From Arion vulgaris (Eukaryota > Mollusca > Gastropoda > Stylommatophora > Arionidae), in assembly GCA_020796225.1 (NCBI GenBank), contig CM036755.1, forward strand, positions 86,241,803 through 86,305,802: a stretch of 64,000 nt of DNA, given 5' to 3'. The notes beneath the pieces were generated by a model, which worked only from the letters and a program-made list of their open reading frames with translations, had not been told where the DNA came from and searched no databases. Within the stretch, counting starts at the first letter, position 1. Each line of letters begins with the position of its first letter. This document shows positions 31,971 to 44,054 of the stretch, one piece after another. A program made the translations under genes and the position numbers.

Positions 31971-32936
31971 AGCAACTTTCATTTTCATTACATCCATTGA
32001 TTACCTTTCCAGATTTATGAGTGTGGCAGAAATAGTAACCAGCTAAAATGTAAGTCCAACGTGGATCCCACAAACCCAAAATAAGCATGGATCCTCCACT
32101 GCTACCTGGACAGGTTGGAGTATCGTAAGTGTAAGCTAGGTAACTCTCATACCAAGGCGTATACTCAGAATCTCTAACAGTATCCTCCCCTTGCTTGAGG
32201 CAGTTCTTCCAGTGCCCAATTGTAATCTGCTTACTGCATCCATGAGGGTGGGATATCACAACGCAGAGGTTTGCATTCTCTTTACCGAGTGTTGGATAAC
32301 ACCCTCGACTAAATGTTCTATGAAGCATTAAACTTGATTCTGGTGTGTTCCGAAATTGATCAACTAACTTCTCATCATGAGTAACACATACAAACTCACA
32401 TCTGTCGCCAGTTGTGTTCTCCTCAACAATTTTAACTCCATACAGCAACTTAACTTTATCCTTTGATTTTTCATCATCGTAAAAGACCTCTACAACAGTG
32501 CTTTTTGCTTCTTCCTCATTAAATACTACATGTTTTGCTGTGATTATGCTGCAATCCCACCACATTTGCATTGGATTACCAGACTGTATACAAGTCACAC
32601 ATGGGCATGTTTCCTTATATACTTTTCGCTCATAAGGATCACCAGCTTGTCTGATACAGCCACTTCCTGAATGAGTGATCCTTTTTCCACGAAAGTTTGC
32701 GAATGGATAACCATCCGGACGGTCAAGGCTCGTATATTTGACAGTGATTTTGACTGTAAGGAGGGACAGCTGCTGAATATACTCATACACCTGCAGGTCT
32801 TGATATTCTTTGGGGAGATGGTCTATAGAGAACTCGTTGGCTGGAATAAATTCAAGATGTCCTGGGTTTTTGGTACATTGTTCCCACTGATATGCTCCTT
32901 CTGCACTGTCATCCAACACTTCACATTCATGATCAC
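31948..32936 (-). CDS. Trypsin-like secreted protease, 3' exon (start missing)
   Basis: About 329 codons from a likely acceptor (CTTCTTCACTGGTGTTCAG, intron end at 32937) to TAG at 31948. Chymotrypsin-fold (PA clan) features: the active-site His in IITAKHVVF, the Ser in TCPGSSGGSM, and a candidate Asp in CVTHDEKL. Also a CPCVTC Cys cluster and a CVVISHPHG strand. The pattern TAxHVVF..EEAK...FYDDE / SHPHG..K.ITIG / TCPGSSG recalls a large molluscan family of unnamed protease-like proteins (memory). The frame stays open to 32988 and would add a Leu/Phe-rich stretch resembling a signal peptide, but it has no ATG (TTG preceded by TAA) and looks like a polypyrimidine tract, so an upstream exon should supply the start. 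Stop and last codons lie in a minisatellite. Confidence 0.8.
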
Positions 32937-32984
32937 CTGAACACCAGTGAAGAAGAGAACATAAGAATAATAAGACTATTATTG

Positions 32985-35900
32985 TCAATTACAGACAAAA
33001 TAATGGGGTCTGTGTGGGAAGTGATCAAGACAATTACAGACAAAATAATGGGGTCTGTGTAGGAAGTGATCAAGACAATTACAGACAAAATAATGGGGTC
33101 TGTGTAGGAAGTGATCAAGACAATTACAGACAAAATAATGGGGTCTGTGTAGGAAGTGATCAAGACAATTACAGACAAAATAATGGGGTCTGTGTAGGAA
33201 GTGATCAAGACAATTACAGACAAAATAATGGGTCTGTAGGAAGTGATCAAGACAATTACAGACAAAATAATGGGGTCTGTGTAGGAAGTGATCAAGACAA
33301 TTACAGACAAAATAATGGGGTCTGTGTAGGAAGTGATCAAGACAATTACAGACAAAATAATGGGGTATGTGTAGGATATGATCAAGAGAATTACAGACAA
33401 AATAATGGAGGCTGTGTGGGATATGATCAAGACAATTACAGACAAAATAATGGGGTCTGTGTGGGATGTGATCAAGACAATTACAGACAAAATAATGGAG
33501 GCTGTGTGGGATATGATCAAGACAATTACAGACAAAATAATGGGGTCTGTGTAGGAAGTGATCAAGACAATTACAGACAAAATAATGGGGTCTGTGTGGG
33601 AAGTGATCAAGACAATTACAGACAAAATAATGGGGTCTGTGTGGGAAGTGATCAAGACAATTAAAGACAAAATAATGGGGTCTGTGTGGGAAGTGATCAA
33701 GACAATTAAAGACAAAATAATGGGGTTTGTGTGGGAAGTGATCAAGACAATTACAGACAAAATAATGGGGTCTGTGTAGGAAGTGATCAAGACAATTACA
33801 GACAAAATAATGGGGTCTGTGTGGGAAGTGATCAAGACAATTAAAGACAAAATAATGGGGTCTGTGTAGGAAGTGATCAAGACAATTACAGACAAAATAA
33901 TGGGGTCTGTGTAGGAAGTGATCAAGACAATTACAGACAAAATAATGGGGTTTATGTGGGAAGTGATCAAGACAATTACAGACAAAATAATGGGGTCTGT
34001 GTAGGATGTGATCAAGACAATTACAGACAAAATAATGGGGTCTGTGTAGGATGTGATCAAGACAATTACAGACAAAATAATGGGGTCTGTGTGGGAAGTG
34101 ATCAAGACAATTACAGACAAAATAATGGGGTCTGTGTAGGATGTGATCAAGACAATTACAGACAAAATAATGGGGTCTGTGTAGGAAGTGATCAAGACAA
34201 TTACAGACAAAATAATGGGGTCTGTGCAGGAAGTGATCAAGACAATTACAGACAAAATAATGGGGTCTGTGTGGGATGTGATCAGGACAATTACAGACAA
34301 AATAATGGAGACTGCGTGGGATGTGATCAAGACAATTACAGACAAAATAATGGGGTCTGTGTGGGAAGTGATCAAGACAATTACAGACAAAATAATGGGG
34401 TCTGTGTGGGAAGTGATCAGGACAATTACAGACAAAATAATGGGGTCTGTGTGGGAAGTGATCAAGACAATTACAGACAAAATAATGGGGTCTGTGTTGG
34501 AAGTGATCAAGACAATTACAGACAAAATAATGGGGTCTGTGTGAAAAGTGATCAAGGCAATTACAGACAAAATAATGGGGTCTGTGTAGGAAGTGATCAA
34601 GACAATTACAGACAAAATAATGGGGTCTGTGTAGGAAGTGATCAAGACAATTACAGACAAAATAATGGGGTCTGTGTGGGATGTGATCAGGACAATTACA
34701 GACAAAATAATGGAGGCTGTGTGGGATGTGATCAAGACAATTACAGACAAAATAATGGGGTCTGTGTGGGAAGTGATCAAGGCAATTACAGACAAAATAA
34801 TGGGGTCTGTGTGGGAAGTGATCAGGACAATTACAGACAAAATAATGGGGTCTGTGTGGGAAGTGATCAAGACAATTACAGACAAAATAATGGGGTCTGT
34901 GTGGGAAGTGATCAAGGCAATTACAGACAAAATAATGGGGTCTGTGTAGGAAGTGATCAAGACAATTACAGACAAAATAATGGGGTCTGTGTGGGATGTG
35001 ATCAGGACAATTACAGACAAAATAATGGAGGCTGTGTGGGATGTGATCAAGACAATTACAGACAAAATAATGGGGTCTGTGTGGGAAGTGATCAAGGCAA
35101 TTACAGACAAAATAATGGGGTCTGTGTGGGAAGTGATCAAGACAATTAAAGACAAAATAATGGGGTCTGTGTGGGAAGTGATCAAGACAATTACAGACAA
35201 AATAATGGGGTCTGTGTGGGAAGTGATCAAGGCAATTACAGACAAAATAATGGGGTCTATGTAGGAAGTGATCAAGACAATTACAGACAAAATAATGGGG
35301 TCTGTGTGGGAAGTGATCAAGGCAATTACAGACAAAATAATGGGGTCTGTGTGGGAAGTGATCAGGACAATTACAGACAAAATAATGGGGTCTGTGTGGG
35401 AAGTGATCAAGACAATTACAGACAAAATAATGGGGTCTGTGTGGGAAGTGATCAAGACAATTAGAGACAAAATAATGGGGTTTGTGTGGGAAGTGATCAA
35501 GACAATTACAGACAAAATAATGGGGTCTGTGTGGGAAGTGATCAAGACAATTACAGACAAAATAATGGGGTTTGTGTGGGAAGTGATCAAGACAATTACA
35601 GACAAAATAATGGAGTCTGTGTAGGAAGTAATCAAGACAATTACAGACAAAATAATGGAGTCTGTGTAGGAAGTGATCAAGACAATTACAGACAAAATAA
35701 TGGGGTCTGTGTAGGAAGTGATCAAGACAATTACAGACAAAACAATGGAGTCTGTGTAGGAAGTGATCAAGACAATTACAGACAAAATAATGGGATCTGT
35801 GTAGGAAGTGATCAAGACAATTACAGACAAAATAATGGGGTCCGTGTAGGAAGTGATCAAGACAATTACAGACAAAATAATGGGGTCTGTGTAGGAAGTG

Positions 35901-36312
35901 ATCAAGAGAATTACAGACAAAATAATGGGGTCTGTGTAGGAAGTGATCAAGACAATTACAGACAAAATAATGGGGTCTGTGTAGGAAGTGATCAAGACAA
36001 TTACAGACAAGATAATGGGGTCTGTGTAGGAAGTGATCAAGACAATTACAGACAAAATAATGGGGTTTGTGTGGGAAGTGATCAAGACAATTACAGACAA
36101 AATAATGGGGTTTATGTGGGAAGTGATCAAGACAATTACAGACAAAATAATGGGGTCTGTGTAGGAAGTGATCAAGACAATTACAGACAAAATAATGGGG
36201 TCTGTGTAGGAAGTGATCAAGACAATTACAGACAAAATAATGGGGTCTGTGTAGGAAGTGATCAAGACAATTACAGACAAAATAATGGGGTCTGTGTAGG
36301 AAGTGATCAAGG
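32985..36312. repeat. Minisatellite, 45-bp unit, about 74 copies
   Basis: Unit ACAGACAAAATAATGGGGTC then TGTGTAGGAAGTGATCAAGA then CAATT. Point variants (GGAAGTG/GGATGTG, GGGGTC/GGAGGC, TACAGA/TAAAGA) recur in blocks, indicating unequal exchange or conversion. The only length change I see removes 3 bp near 33225, so long open frames of 15-residue repeats run on both strands. The right end passes into a tRNA-like SINE head. It probably lies in an intron of the protease gene. Confidence 0.97.
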
Positions 36313-36480
36313 CAATTGACTTGCAATCCGAAGGTTATAAGTTCAGGCTCAGTCATGGAACTTAATATGGCACTTCGACTGGTTTTTGATGAAGGCATGC
36401 TTTCCTTATCACCAGTGTCCATCACCATTCGGACAAGTATTACTCCGGCGAGGAACTTGTAATTTAGATCCTCTTGGATT
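36296..36480 (+). mobile_element. tRNA-derived SINE remnant at the array edge
   Basis: AAGTGATCAAGGCAATTGAC then TTGCAATCCGAAGGTTATAA then GTTCAGGCTCAGTCATGG resembles the A-box, anticodon and B-box parts of a tRNA (Leu/Ser type). A non-tRNA body follows to about 36480. Confidence 0.6.
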
Positions 36481-36635
36481 TTAAATTTTCTTGGTGGGGT
36501 CAGACAAAATTTTCGGAAAAATCATGGTTTTTGGACTATTTACTATTATTTGTCTATTCAGGGAAGTTATTCCCCTTTGAGAAAAGAGCAAATGCTTATG
36601 TTCTGCAACAGCTTGATAATAAAGAGAGTTGACTA

Positions 36636-37010
36636 TTCATCATCATCATCATCAAATAGCTTGTCTTGAGTAGAACTTTGCCATCCCAACAGTAATCCGG
36701 AATTTCTCTCATAGGCCAGGTGTCCTGCCTCTGCAGCCATCATGTTCAAACCATCAGTTACATCCCGAATCCATCTTCTCTGTGATCCCCCTCCTCTCCC
36801 TGCCATAATGCCTCCTTCTGTGATGGTCCTCTCCAGCCCCCAATGTCTCTCCATATGTCCAAAACATCTCAGTCCTCTCTTTCCCATCTGTAGCATCAGC
36901 CAGCTTTCTCTGACCTTGAGTTCCTTCTGCATAGATTCACTTGCTCTCCTCTCTGTCCATGACACACGGAGGACTCCTCTGCAACACACATATTGAAAAG
37001 CATACGTATG
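36636..37010 (-). mobile_element. LINE 3' end (family L1w) with ATC-repeat tail
   Basis: Minus strand: CCRGVLRVSWTERRASESMQ, KELKVRESWLMLQMGKRGLR, CFGHMERHWGLERTITEGG and RRWIRDVTDGLNMMAAEAGH, ending in (GAT)n. 37060-37130 on the plus strand holds a small opposite piece (KTIKYFGHIKRHQCLEKIV). Confidence 0.85.
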
Positions 37011-37130
37011 CTTTTCACTGCCTGATCAAATATCCATGCCCCACACATTGCCTATTAAAGAACATAAAATCAAAGACAATTAAATATTTTGGCCACATCA
37101 AACGACATCAGTGCCTAGAGAAGATTGTTT

Positions 37131-38280
37131 TTAAAAAGTATCACCCTCCTTCCCAGCGCGATCATAGCGCATTCGACGGCAGGTGACAAGCACCCCCCTG
37201 TGAGTGGGTTCAATGCCGCGGCTGACAGAAAAGCCACAGGTTCTCCAGATCTATGGCGTTTGTGGCACCAAACTGAAGGGTTATGATGTCCATGACACCG
37301 AGCCGAAAATTCAAGTGCTTCTGGATCTAAAAAAAACCAAAAATCTATGTGAATTGAACGCGCATCACCCACTATACATGCTTATCTATTCCGCCAGCAC
37401 GACTATATACATGGTGGGTGATTTTTTAACATATAATCTCTTCGTAAACTTGTCAGCTGTGTAAACGAAAGTGAAAGTACATTGTCATTGACAAATGTAT
37501 ATTGATGGGATGGGCTATTCCATAAACTATTCTATGATGATTTCTAACTGATTTCTATTATTTTCTATTAATTTTATACTATTTTTAAATATAATTCGTG
37601 ATTCAATTGATAATTAAAAGGACTATTTAATCAAGAAATGAGTTGATCGCGTAAGAATAAATTCAGCTACCGGAAAATGAAAATGACATAATTGTTTATT
37701 TTTGCAGGTAGACATCAAAGATCAAAGGTTGCAATGTTATATCGTAGATAGGCACATTTTAAAATGAACTACTGAAAAATATGGAGCTGCAATATGCGTG
37801 ACTGTATATAATATTTTTTTAATTATATTTTATATATTGTTATGATTGTTATATATAATATTTTAGTGTTATATATTCAACTTTCAAAGCTAATCATTGT
37901 CAAGTTAAAAGTAATATTTATGAAGCAATAATTTATAAAATTATAAGTACACATTATTCATTTATGGTTGGGGGGAAGGGCAGACCTTACTGGCCCTTAA
38001 TGACAAAAGGTGTATACTAATTAGGAGGAAAGATGCTAAATTTCAGACTGTGTGATGTTTTAGCATTATACATCAACTTTCAAAGCAATCAGTACGTTGA
38101 AAGTAATAATTATGAACAAAAATTCTAACATTAATAAGTACATGTTGCTCAAAATTTTGTGAGTGCGGATCAAGTGATTCCAACACATTTTTCCACTAAG
38201 AAGACCCAAGCTCTGCATAACAGCATGTGTGTGGACTAGTTACAACTTGTTAGAGTAATCAGTCATGTCCTATGAGCTAG
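37131..38280. other. AT-rich intergenic; possible tRNA-like SINE piece at its left end
   Basis: Around 37150-37215 the string GTGAGTGGGTTCAATGCCG could be a B box of a decayed SINE. The rest to 38280 is AT-rich with nothing recognised. Confidence 0.4.
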
Positions 38281-38282
38281 AT

Positions 38283-39428
38283 CAATTAATACATGTCATG
38301 TGGCCACTAGTGGAGCTAGTTATCAACTTTGCTTTAGGAGATAATTTCCATGTCATGTGGCCACTAGTGGAGCTAGTTATCAACTTTGCTTTAGGAGATA
38401 ATTTCCATGTCATGTGGCCACTAGTGGAGCTAGTTATCAACTTTGCTTTAGGAGATAATTCCATGTCATGTGCTGTCACTAGTGGAGCTAGTTATCAACT
38501 TTGCTTTAGGAGATAATTTCCATGTCATGTGGCCACTAGTGGAGCTAGTTATCAACTTTGCTTTAGGAGATAATTTCCATGTCATGTGGCCACTAGTGGA
38601 GCTAGTTATCAACTTTGCTTTAGGAGATAATTTCCATGTCATGGGCAGCCACTTGTGAGCTTAGTTATCAACTTTGTTTGGAGATAATTTCCATGTCATG
38701 TGGCCACTAGTGGAGCTAGTTATCAACTTTGCTTTAGGAGATAATTTCCATGTCATGTGGCCACTAGTGGAGCTAGTTATCAACTTTGCTTTAGGAGATA
38801 ATTTCCATGTCATGTGGCCACTAGTGGAGCTAGTTATCAACTTTGCTTTAGGAGATAATTTCCATGTCATGTGGCCACTAGTGGAGCTAGTTATCAACTT
38901 TGCTTTAGGAGATAATTTCCATGTCATGTGGCCACTAGTGGAGCTAGTTATCAACTTTGCTTTAGGAGATAATTTCCATGTCATGTGGCCACTAGTGGAG
39001 CTAGTTATCAACTTTGCTTTAGGAGATAATTTCCATGTCATGTGGCCACTAGTGGAGCTAGTTATCAACTTTGCTTTAGGAGATAATTTCCATGTCATGT
39101 GGCCACTAGTGGAGCTAGTTATCAACTTTGCTTTAGGAGATAATTTCCACGTCATGTGGCCACTAGTGGAGCTAGTTATCAACTTTGCTTTAGGAGATAA
39201 TTTCCATGTCATGTGGCCACTAGTGGAGCTAGTTATCAACTTTGCTTTAGGAGATAATTTCCATGTCATGTGGCCACTAGTGGAGCTAGTTATCAACTTT
39301 GCTTTAGGAGATAATTTCCATGTCATGTGGCCACTAGTGGAGCTAGTTATCAACTTTGCTTTAGGAGATAATTTCCATGTCATGTGGCCACTAGTGGAGC
39401 TAGTTAGCAACTTTGCTTTAGGAGATTC
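38283..39428. repeat. Minisatellite, 57-bp unit, about 20 copies
   Basis: Unit CATGTCATGTGGCCACTAGT then GGAGCTAGTTATCAACTTTG then CTTTAGGAGATAATTTC. Nearly identical copies except a degenerate one at 38637-38680. The period is a multiple of three, so frames stay open on both strands. Confidence 0.97.
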
Positions 39429-39589
39429 CTGGGTGTGGGTTTGAATTCAGACCACTTTGTTTGGTTTTCAAATTTATTTTTACCACACAACACTAGGATT
39501 GTTGCTGGTGCTACATAGTTTGTGCAATATTCTCTGCAGGTAACATGCCATTTCTGCAGAGAGGGACCAAATGGGGACAGTAAAGTAAA

Positions 39590-39858
39590 AAAAAAAAATA
39601 AAGGAACCGTTTTTATTCTATGAGGTATATTGAGGAATACAGTGTTACTACCATATTTTTTTACTGACCTTTGGCACATGGTGAGTGATGTGGTTAACAT
39701 CACACCGGCCACCTTTACTGTGCTCTTCTGGTACCCAACTGAGACTGAGTCGACCTGATGGTTGGGAAAAAAATGTCCAATCCCACTGTAGAATGGAACA
39801 TGGACCATGGGTCTAAGAAGAAAGTGCACTAACCACTATGTTATTGCAGCTCTCTGGT
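39590..39858 (-). mobile_element. tRNA-derived SINE (family H), decayed
   Basis: The minus strand begins with a tRNA-like head: AACATAGTGGTTAGTGCACT (A box) and GGTCCATGTTCCATTC (B box region). A T-run with CCCAACCATCAGGTCGACTC follows. Confidence 0.6.
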
Positions 39859-40159
39859 ATAATCTGGTGTAATGAAGTTAATCCTTTACTTTTAAACACT
39901 TTAAGGAACTACCTCACCCAGTCATCTGCAAAGTAGGATGTGCTCTTTGGTGTAGATCCAAGCACATAAAGATATACTGCAAATGGGATCATATAAAGAG
40001 AACCAATTACTGCAAATGGTTAAAGGAACTGGAATGGAGGAAGTGTTAGGGACTGGCTGTGACCAAGATAGACTCCAAACACTTCCCGTAGGAGAAAACT
40101 GGTAGCCCTGACTACACCGTGATGGTACCATACACAAAGTGGGCTAATTTTAACAGTGG

Positions 40160-40320
40160 TTTAACGTTAGTCGTTCTTGTCAAAGATCAATTATAAATCA
40201 CAATAAAAATGATAAAATTGCAACGTTAGTCGTTCTCGTCAAAGATCAATTATAAATCACAATAAAATGATAAAATTGGCTGCGAAGTATGAATACTAAG
40301 AAGATAGGAAGAAGAAACAC
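40160..40320 (+). mobile_element. SINE family B tail, degraded and duplicated
   Basis: GTTCTTGTCAAAGATCAATT... and AATAAAATGATAAAATTG resemble the B-family 3' part. A block of about 59 bp (AACGTTAGTCGTTCTTGTCA onward) is present twice. Nothing is recognised in 40325-40680. Confidence 0.5.
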
Positions 40321-40682
40321 TTTAAAAAACATTGTGCATATGCACTTTACATGTTTTACCTTCATATTTTAGGTGTTTTATTTCTTTCGGAAATTCTACA
40401 GAAATTTCTGAGATTTGCTATGTTGCATGATATTTTTAATGTAATATCAATTCCTGCTCTGTTAGCTAATCAGTTGTCACATAATCTACAAGAAACATGT
40501 ATATAATAATATGAAGTATTTCACTCTAACCTTGATCATGTCTCTTTAGACAAGCTAAATCCACACTCTCTTGGTTCATGCTCAGTTCTGCTAGAGAAGA
40601 AAGACACTGATATAGACACTTGATAAATAGATTTCAAACAACTGATATAAATACATGATAACATACATATTTTGCAAGTTAA

Positions 40683-40930
40683 GTTATTGGTCACTAAACT
40701 GACATCATTGCACTCCGGGCAGACGCATAGGTGCTCAGTCTCCCCAATAGATATAGAAGAGGATGCATACTGATGGTTCCTGCGGCTCGCTGATTAAACA
40801 CACTCCTCACTCTGCCCATCAGGTATCCAGTTCTACTTGTAAAACGGGTAACTCCAAACTGCTTAAATCGTTGGATCAATTCAACATCTATATTAGTATC
40901 CTCCTCCTCGCCTGTGTATTGGGCAGCAAG
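40683..40930 (-). mobile_element. LINE RNase H/C-terminal fragment (family L4w)
   Basis: Minus strand DTNIDVELIQRFKQFGVTRF, then GYLMGRVRSVFNQRAAGTIS, the sister of the piece inside the Sailor-like element (3598-4206), and the same 3' end ACTGACATCATTGCACTC. Confidence 0.8.
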
Positions 40931-41085
40931 AGCAATAGTAACACTCGACCTCACATGTCGTAACAGGCCTAGGTGACTAGAGCTACTAGTTAAGCATCCA
41001 AATCAATGCTGGTCTACTTGTAGGCTATTACGTCGCTCTTCCGATCCTACAAATCCAAAGTGGTTAACGGGTCATATGGCTAAGT
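40915..41085 (+). mobile_element. SINE family A copy, diverged
   Basis: ACATGTCGTAACAGGC, then GCTGGTCTACTTGTAGGC and CGTCGCTCTTCCGATC align with the family A core and body; tail lost. Confidence 0.6.
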
Positions 41086-41389
41086 GTCCTCCTCCAACAG
41101 GCATGTGCAAAGACCAGAACATCCTGCCATCTCACTCCAACATTTATTTGTTGATGTAGCCTGTCCTCCTCCATCGCACCCGTATACCAGGACAATGATC
41201 CTGTCTCTGGAGGCTCTTAGCACATAAGTTAGTGTCATACTTTAACTGCTGCAAAACTAGACTTTCCATGATAATGGAGCAGCCGTAATTAGCTATCAGT
41301 CAGTCATGAGGAATAGCGTTAAATATGGAGTCAGTCGTGAGGAATAATGATGGCATGTTGGCATATGATTTTTAAGAGGGCTTCCAATA

Positions 41390-41590
41390 CCTGCTGGAAA
41401 CAGTTTCTGCGATCATTGACTTAGAGGACATGTTTAAGAAAGTGAACTTTTCAATCATGATACCCTCTTTGCTAAACTGTGGGGGTCAAACCTTGGCTTG
41501 TGAACTGGATAGCTGCTTCTTTGATGGAGAGGACCATTGTACTATGTTTAGGAACATACCCTGCAAACAAGGCTGACTATTATGGCTCTT
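41390..41590 (+). mobile_element. LINE reverse-transcriptase fragment
   Basis: IIDLEDMFKKVNFSIMIPSL, frame change, then GVKPWLVNWIAASLMERTIV and LCLGTYPANKA: the central RT segment of an RNase H-bearing LINE (perhaps L4w). Confidence 0.7.
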
Positions 41591-41790
41591 CAACAAGCTA
41601 TGTCCTTTGCCCTCACAGTACACTCTGCCAGACTTTTGCCTGCCCACCTACTGATGCTACCACCCTCCCTTCCAAGTGCATCACTATCTTCCCCTTTTTT
41701 TCTGCATTATATTATCCCTTCCAAGATGGTTTTCCACAGATTGTCATGTATCTTAATGTGACCAAAGTATAGCATTTGTTTCATTTCTAT

Positions 41791-42025
41791 CTTCTTCTTC
41801 TTCAAATTCTCTATATCAACCACCTGTCAACCACTCTGTGTGATTTGTATGTGATCTGAGACTAAGAGCGATTGAACGTTGTGCCAATGATGCGCCTACA
41901 AGTAGGCTAGGACATCTGTTTTCTGCGCTGCTTTTTCTTTACTAGGGCCTACATCAGTCATTTCTTACGATATACATTGTTGGTACTATTCTTTGCTTTC
42001 CTTGCGGGCCCCACAGCAGACGGGC
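41791..42025 (-). mobile_element. SINE family A copy with internal deletion
   Basis: Tail CTTCTTCTTCTTC at the left, head GGGCCCCACAGCAGACGGGC at the right (plus-strand reading). The core region is shortened. Confidence 0.8.
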
Positions 42026-42114
42026 ATCTATCTCCTTGAGTGGTACTCTTTTCACTTCTAGTTGTTGAGGTACATGTTTATTAGTTTTATTTCCTGTCCA
42101 TGACACTCATCTTA

Positions 42115-43155
42115 TTCTTCTCTATATCCACATTTCACAAGCTTCATTTCTTCTCTGTAACTATTTGTTCACTATCCACATTTCACAAGCTTCATTTCTT
42201 CTCTGTAACTATTTGTTCACTATCCACTTTCCAAGCGTCATTTCTTTCTGTAACTATTTGTTACTATCCACATTTACAAGCGTCATTTCTTTCTGTAACT
42301 ATTTGTTCACTATCACATTTAAAGCATTCTTTCTGTAACTATTTGTTCACTATCACATTTCAAGCTTCATTTCTTCTCTGTAACTATTTGTTCACTATCA
42401 CATTTAAAGCTTCTTTCTTCTCTGTAACTATTTGTTCACTGTCCACATTTAAAGCTTCATTTCTTCTCTGTAACTATTTGTTCACTATCCACATTTCACA
42501 AGCTTCATTTCTTCTGTAACTATTTTTCACTATCCACATTTCAAGCTTCATTTCTTCTCTGTAACTATTTGTTCACTATCCAATTTCTAAGCTTCATTTC
42601 TTCTTGTAACTATTTGTTCACTATCCACATTTCAAAGCTTCATTTCTTCTCTGTAACTATTTGTTCACTATCCACATTTCAAGTTCATTTCTTCTCTGTA
42701 ACTATTTGTTCACTATCCACATTTCACAAGCTTCATTTCTTCTCTGTAACTATTTGTTCACTGTCCACATTTCACAAGCTTCATTTCTTCTCTGTAACTA
42801 TTTGTTCACTATCCACATTTCACAAGCTTCATTTCTTCTCTGTAACTATTTGTTCACTATCCACATTTCACAAGCTTCATTTCTTCTCTGTAACTATTTG
42901 TTCACTATCCACATTTCACAAGCTTCATTTCTTCTCTGTAACTATTTGTTCACTATCCACATTTCACAAGCTTCATTTCTTCTCTGTAACTATTTGTTCA
43001 CTATCCACATTTCACAAGCTTCATTTCTTCTCTGTAACTATTTGTTCACTATCCACATTTCACAAGCTTCATTTCTTCTCTGTAACTATTTGTTCACTAT
43101 CCACATTTCACAAGCTTCATTTCTTCTCTGTAACTATTTGTTCACTATCCACTCC
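42115..43155. repeat. Minisatellite, 48-bp unit, about 22 copies
   Basis: Unit CTGTAACTATTTGTTCACTA then TCCACATTTCACAAGCTTCA then TTTCTTCT. The first half (to about 42720) is full of small deletions, while the second half is almost perfectly uniform. Confidence 0.96.
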
Positions 43156-43194
43156 AAACAACAACGATGAGTGTATGTAAAACTTGACAAGTCG

Positions 43195-43290
43195 TTTTAT
43201 CTTTTGTGTATTTACTTAGATGTTAATGTGCTTTTGTGTATTTACTTAGATGTTAATGTGCTTTTGTGTATTTACTTAGATGTTAATGTG
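43195..43290. repeat. Minisatellite, 30-bp unit, 3 copies
   Basis: Unit CTTTTGTGTATTTACTTAGA then TGTTAATGTG. Confidence 0.9.
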
Positions 43291-43559
43291 CTTTTCATGT
43301 CATAAGTATATTCTTCATAATTCATATTCTCATGTAATCTTCCTTTTCTATTTTCACATCTCCTGTCTTCTCAAGCTTGTTGCTGCATGTCTTCATTTAG
43401 AGGGTTTTAAATGAATTCTAGATTTACATTATGTTCAATGCTTTTGTCTGTCCTGTTGTGATTATTCCATTGTTTTTTTCTCTCAATATTAAACTTAACT
43501 TTTAATTACTTGCGGAGAACTTGTCTATATTTCATTATTCATACTGAGTATACTAGTAT

Positions 43560-43745
43560 AATGCAGAGGGTTCAAGAAAGAGAGAGCGACATGAGGAGAC
43601 CCTGAAATGAACTTTGCTGAGAGGAAAGATATATCGGTCTCAGTTCCATGGAAGAGATTGAGCGAGTTGCCCAGGATAGAGCGGTATGGAGAAATTACTT
43701 GCAGGCCTATGGGTCTGTGTATAACGGTACGAGAGGAATTATCAT
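43560..43745 (+). mobile_element. LINE C-terminal fragment (family L5w)
   Basis: Reads LSSMEEIERVAQDRAVWRNY then LQAYGSVYNG, with an ATT-rich tail; sister of 4330-4645. Confidence 0.75.
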
Positions 43746-43851
43746 TATTATACTAATATAATGCATATATTATAATATATGGGTAACTCCGGTTACTTAA
43801 CAATTGAATCATTCATTCATTATCTTATTATTTATTAATATTATTTTGGCT

Positions 43852-44008
43852 GAAATCGGATGCATGATGTCTCCTAAAAAACGTGTGGAAGTCGTTTAGG
43901 GGCCTACCAAACCAATGTGCAACGTATACACGTTCTTGGCAAAGATCAAACATATCACAAAGAGTGATAAAAATTGGTCGTAAAGAACGAACGCAAAGAA
44001 GAAGAAGA
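43852..44008 (+). mobile_element. SINE family B, 5'-truncated
   Basis: Starts GGCTGAAATCGGATGCATGA and runs to AAAGAAGAAGAAG; head and core are missing. ATTAATATT-like sequence lies on both sides. Confidence 0.85.
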
Positions 44009-44054
44009 TTAATAATATTGAGTTGATATATAATTTATATTATTTCATTAGAGA

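Noticed and set aside
32937..32988. Signal peptide of the protease read directly upstream of the exon
   Set aside because: No ATG in frame, preceding TAA, and the DNA is a polypyrimidine tract ending in CAG; more likely intron.
32933..36428. Open frames of more than 1100 codons on the minus strand and shorter ones on the plus strand
   Set aside because: They are readings of a 45-bp repeat in several registers on both strands. The one ATG start lies in antisense SINE sequence; there is no evidence of a protein.
37115..37372. 85-codon minus-strand frame
   Set aside because: No domain or splice context; the DNA may be a decayed tRNA-like SINE.
38282..39444. About 250-codon frames on both strands (units like FHVMWPLVELVINFALGDN)
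   Set aside because: 57-bp minisatellite with a period divisible by three; simultaneous frames on both strands argue against coding.
42100..43180. Overlapping plus-strand frames rich in HFFSVTICSLSTFHKL
   Set aside because: 48-bp minisatellite, period divisible by three.
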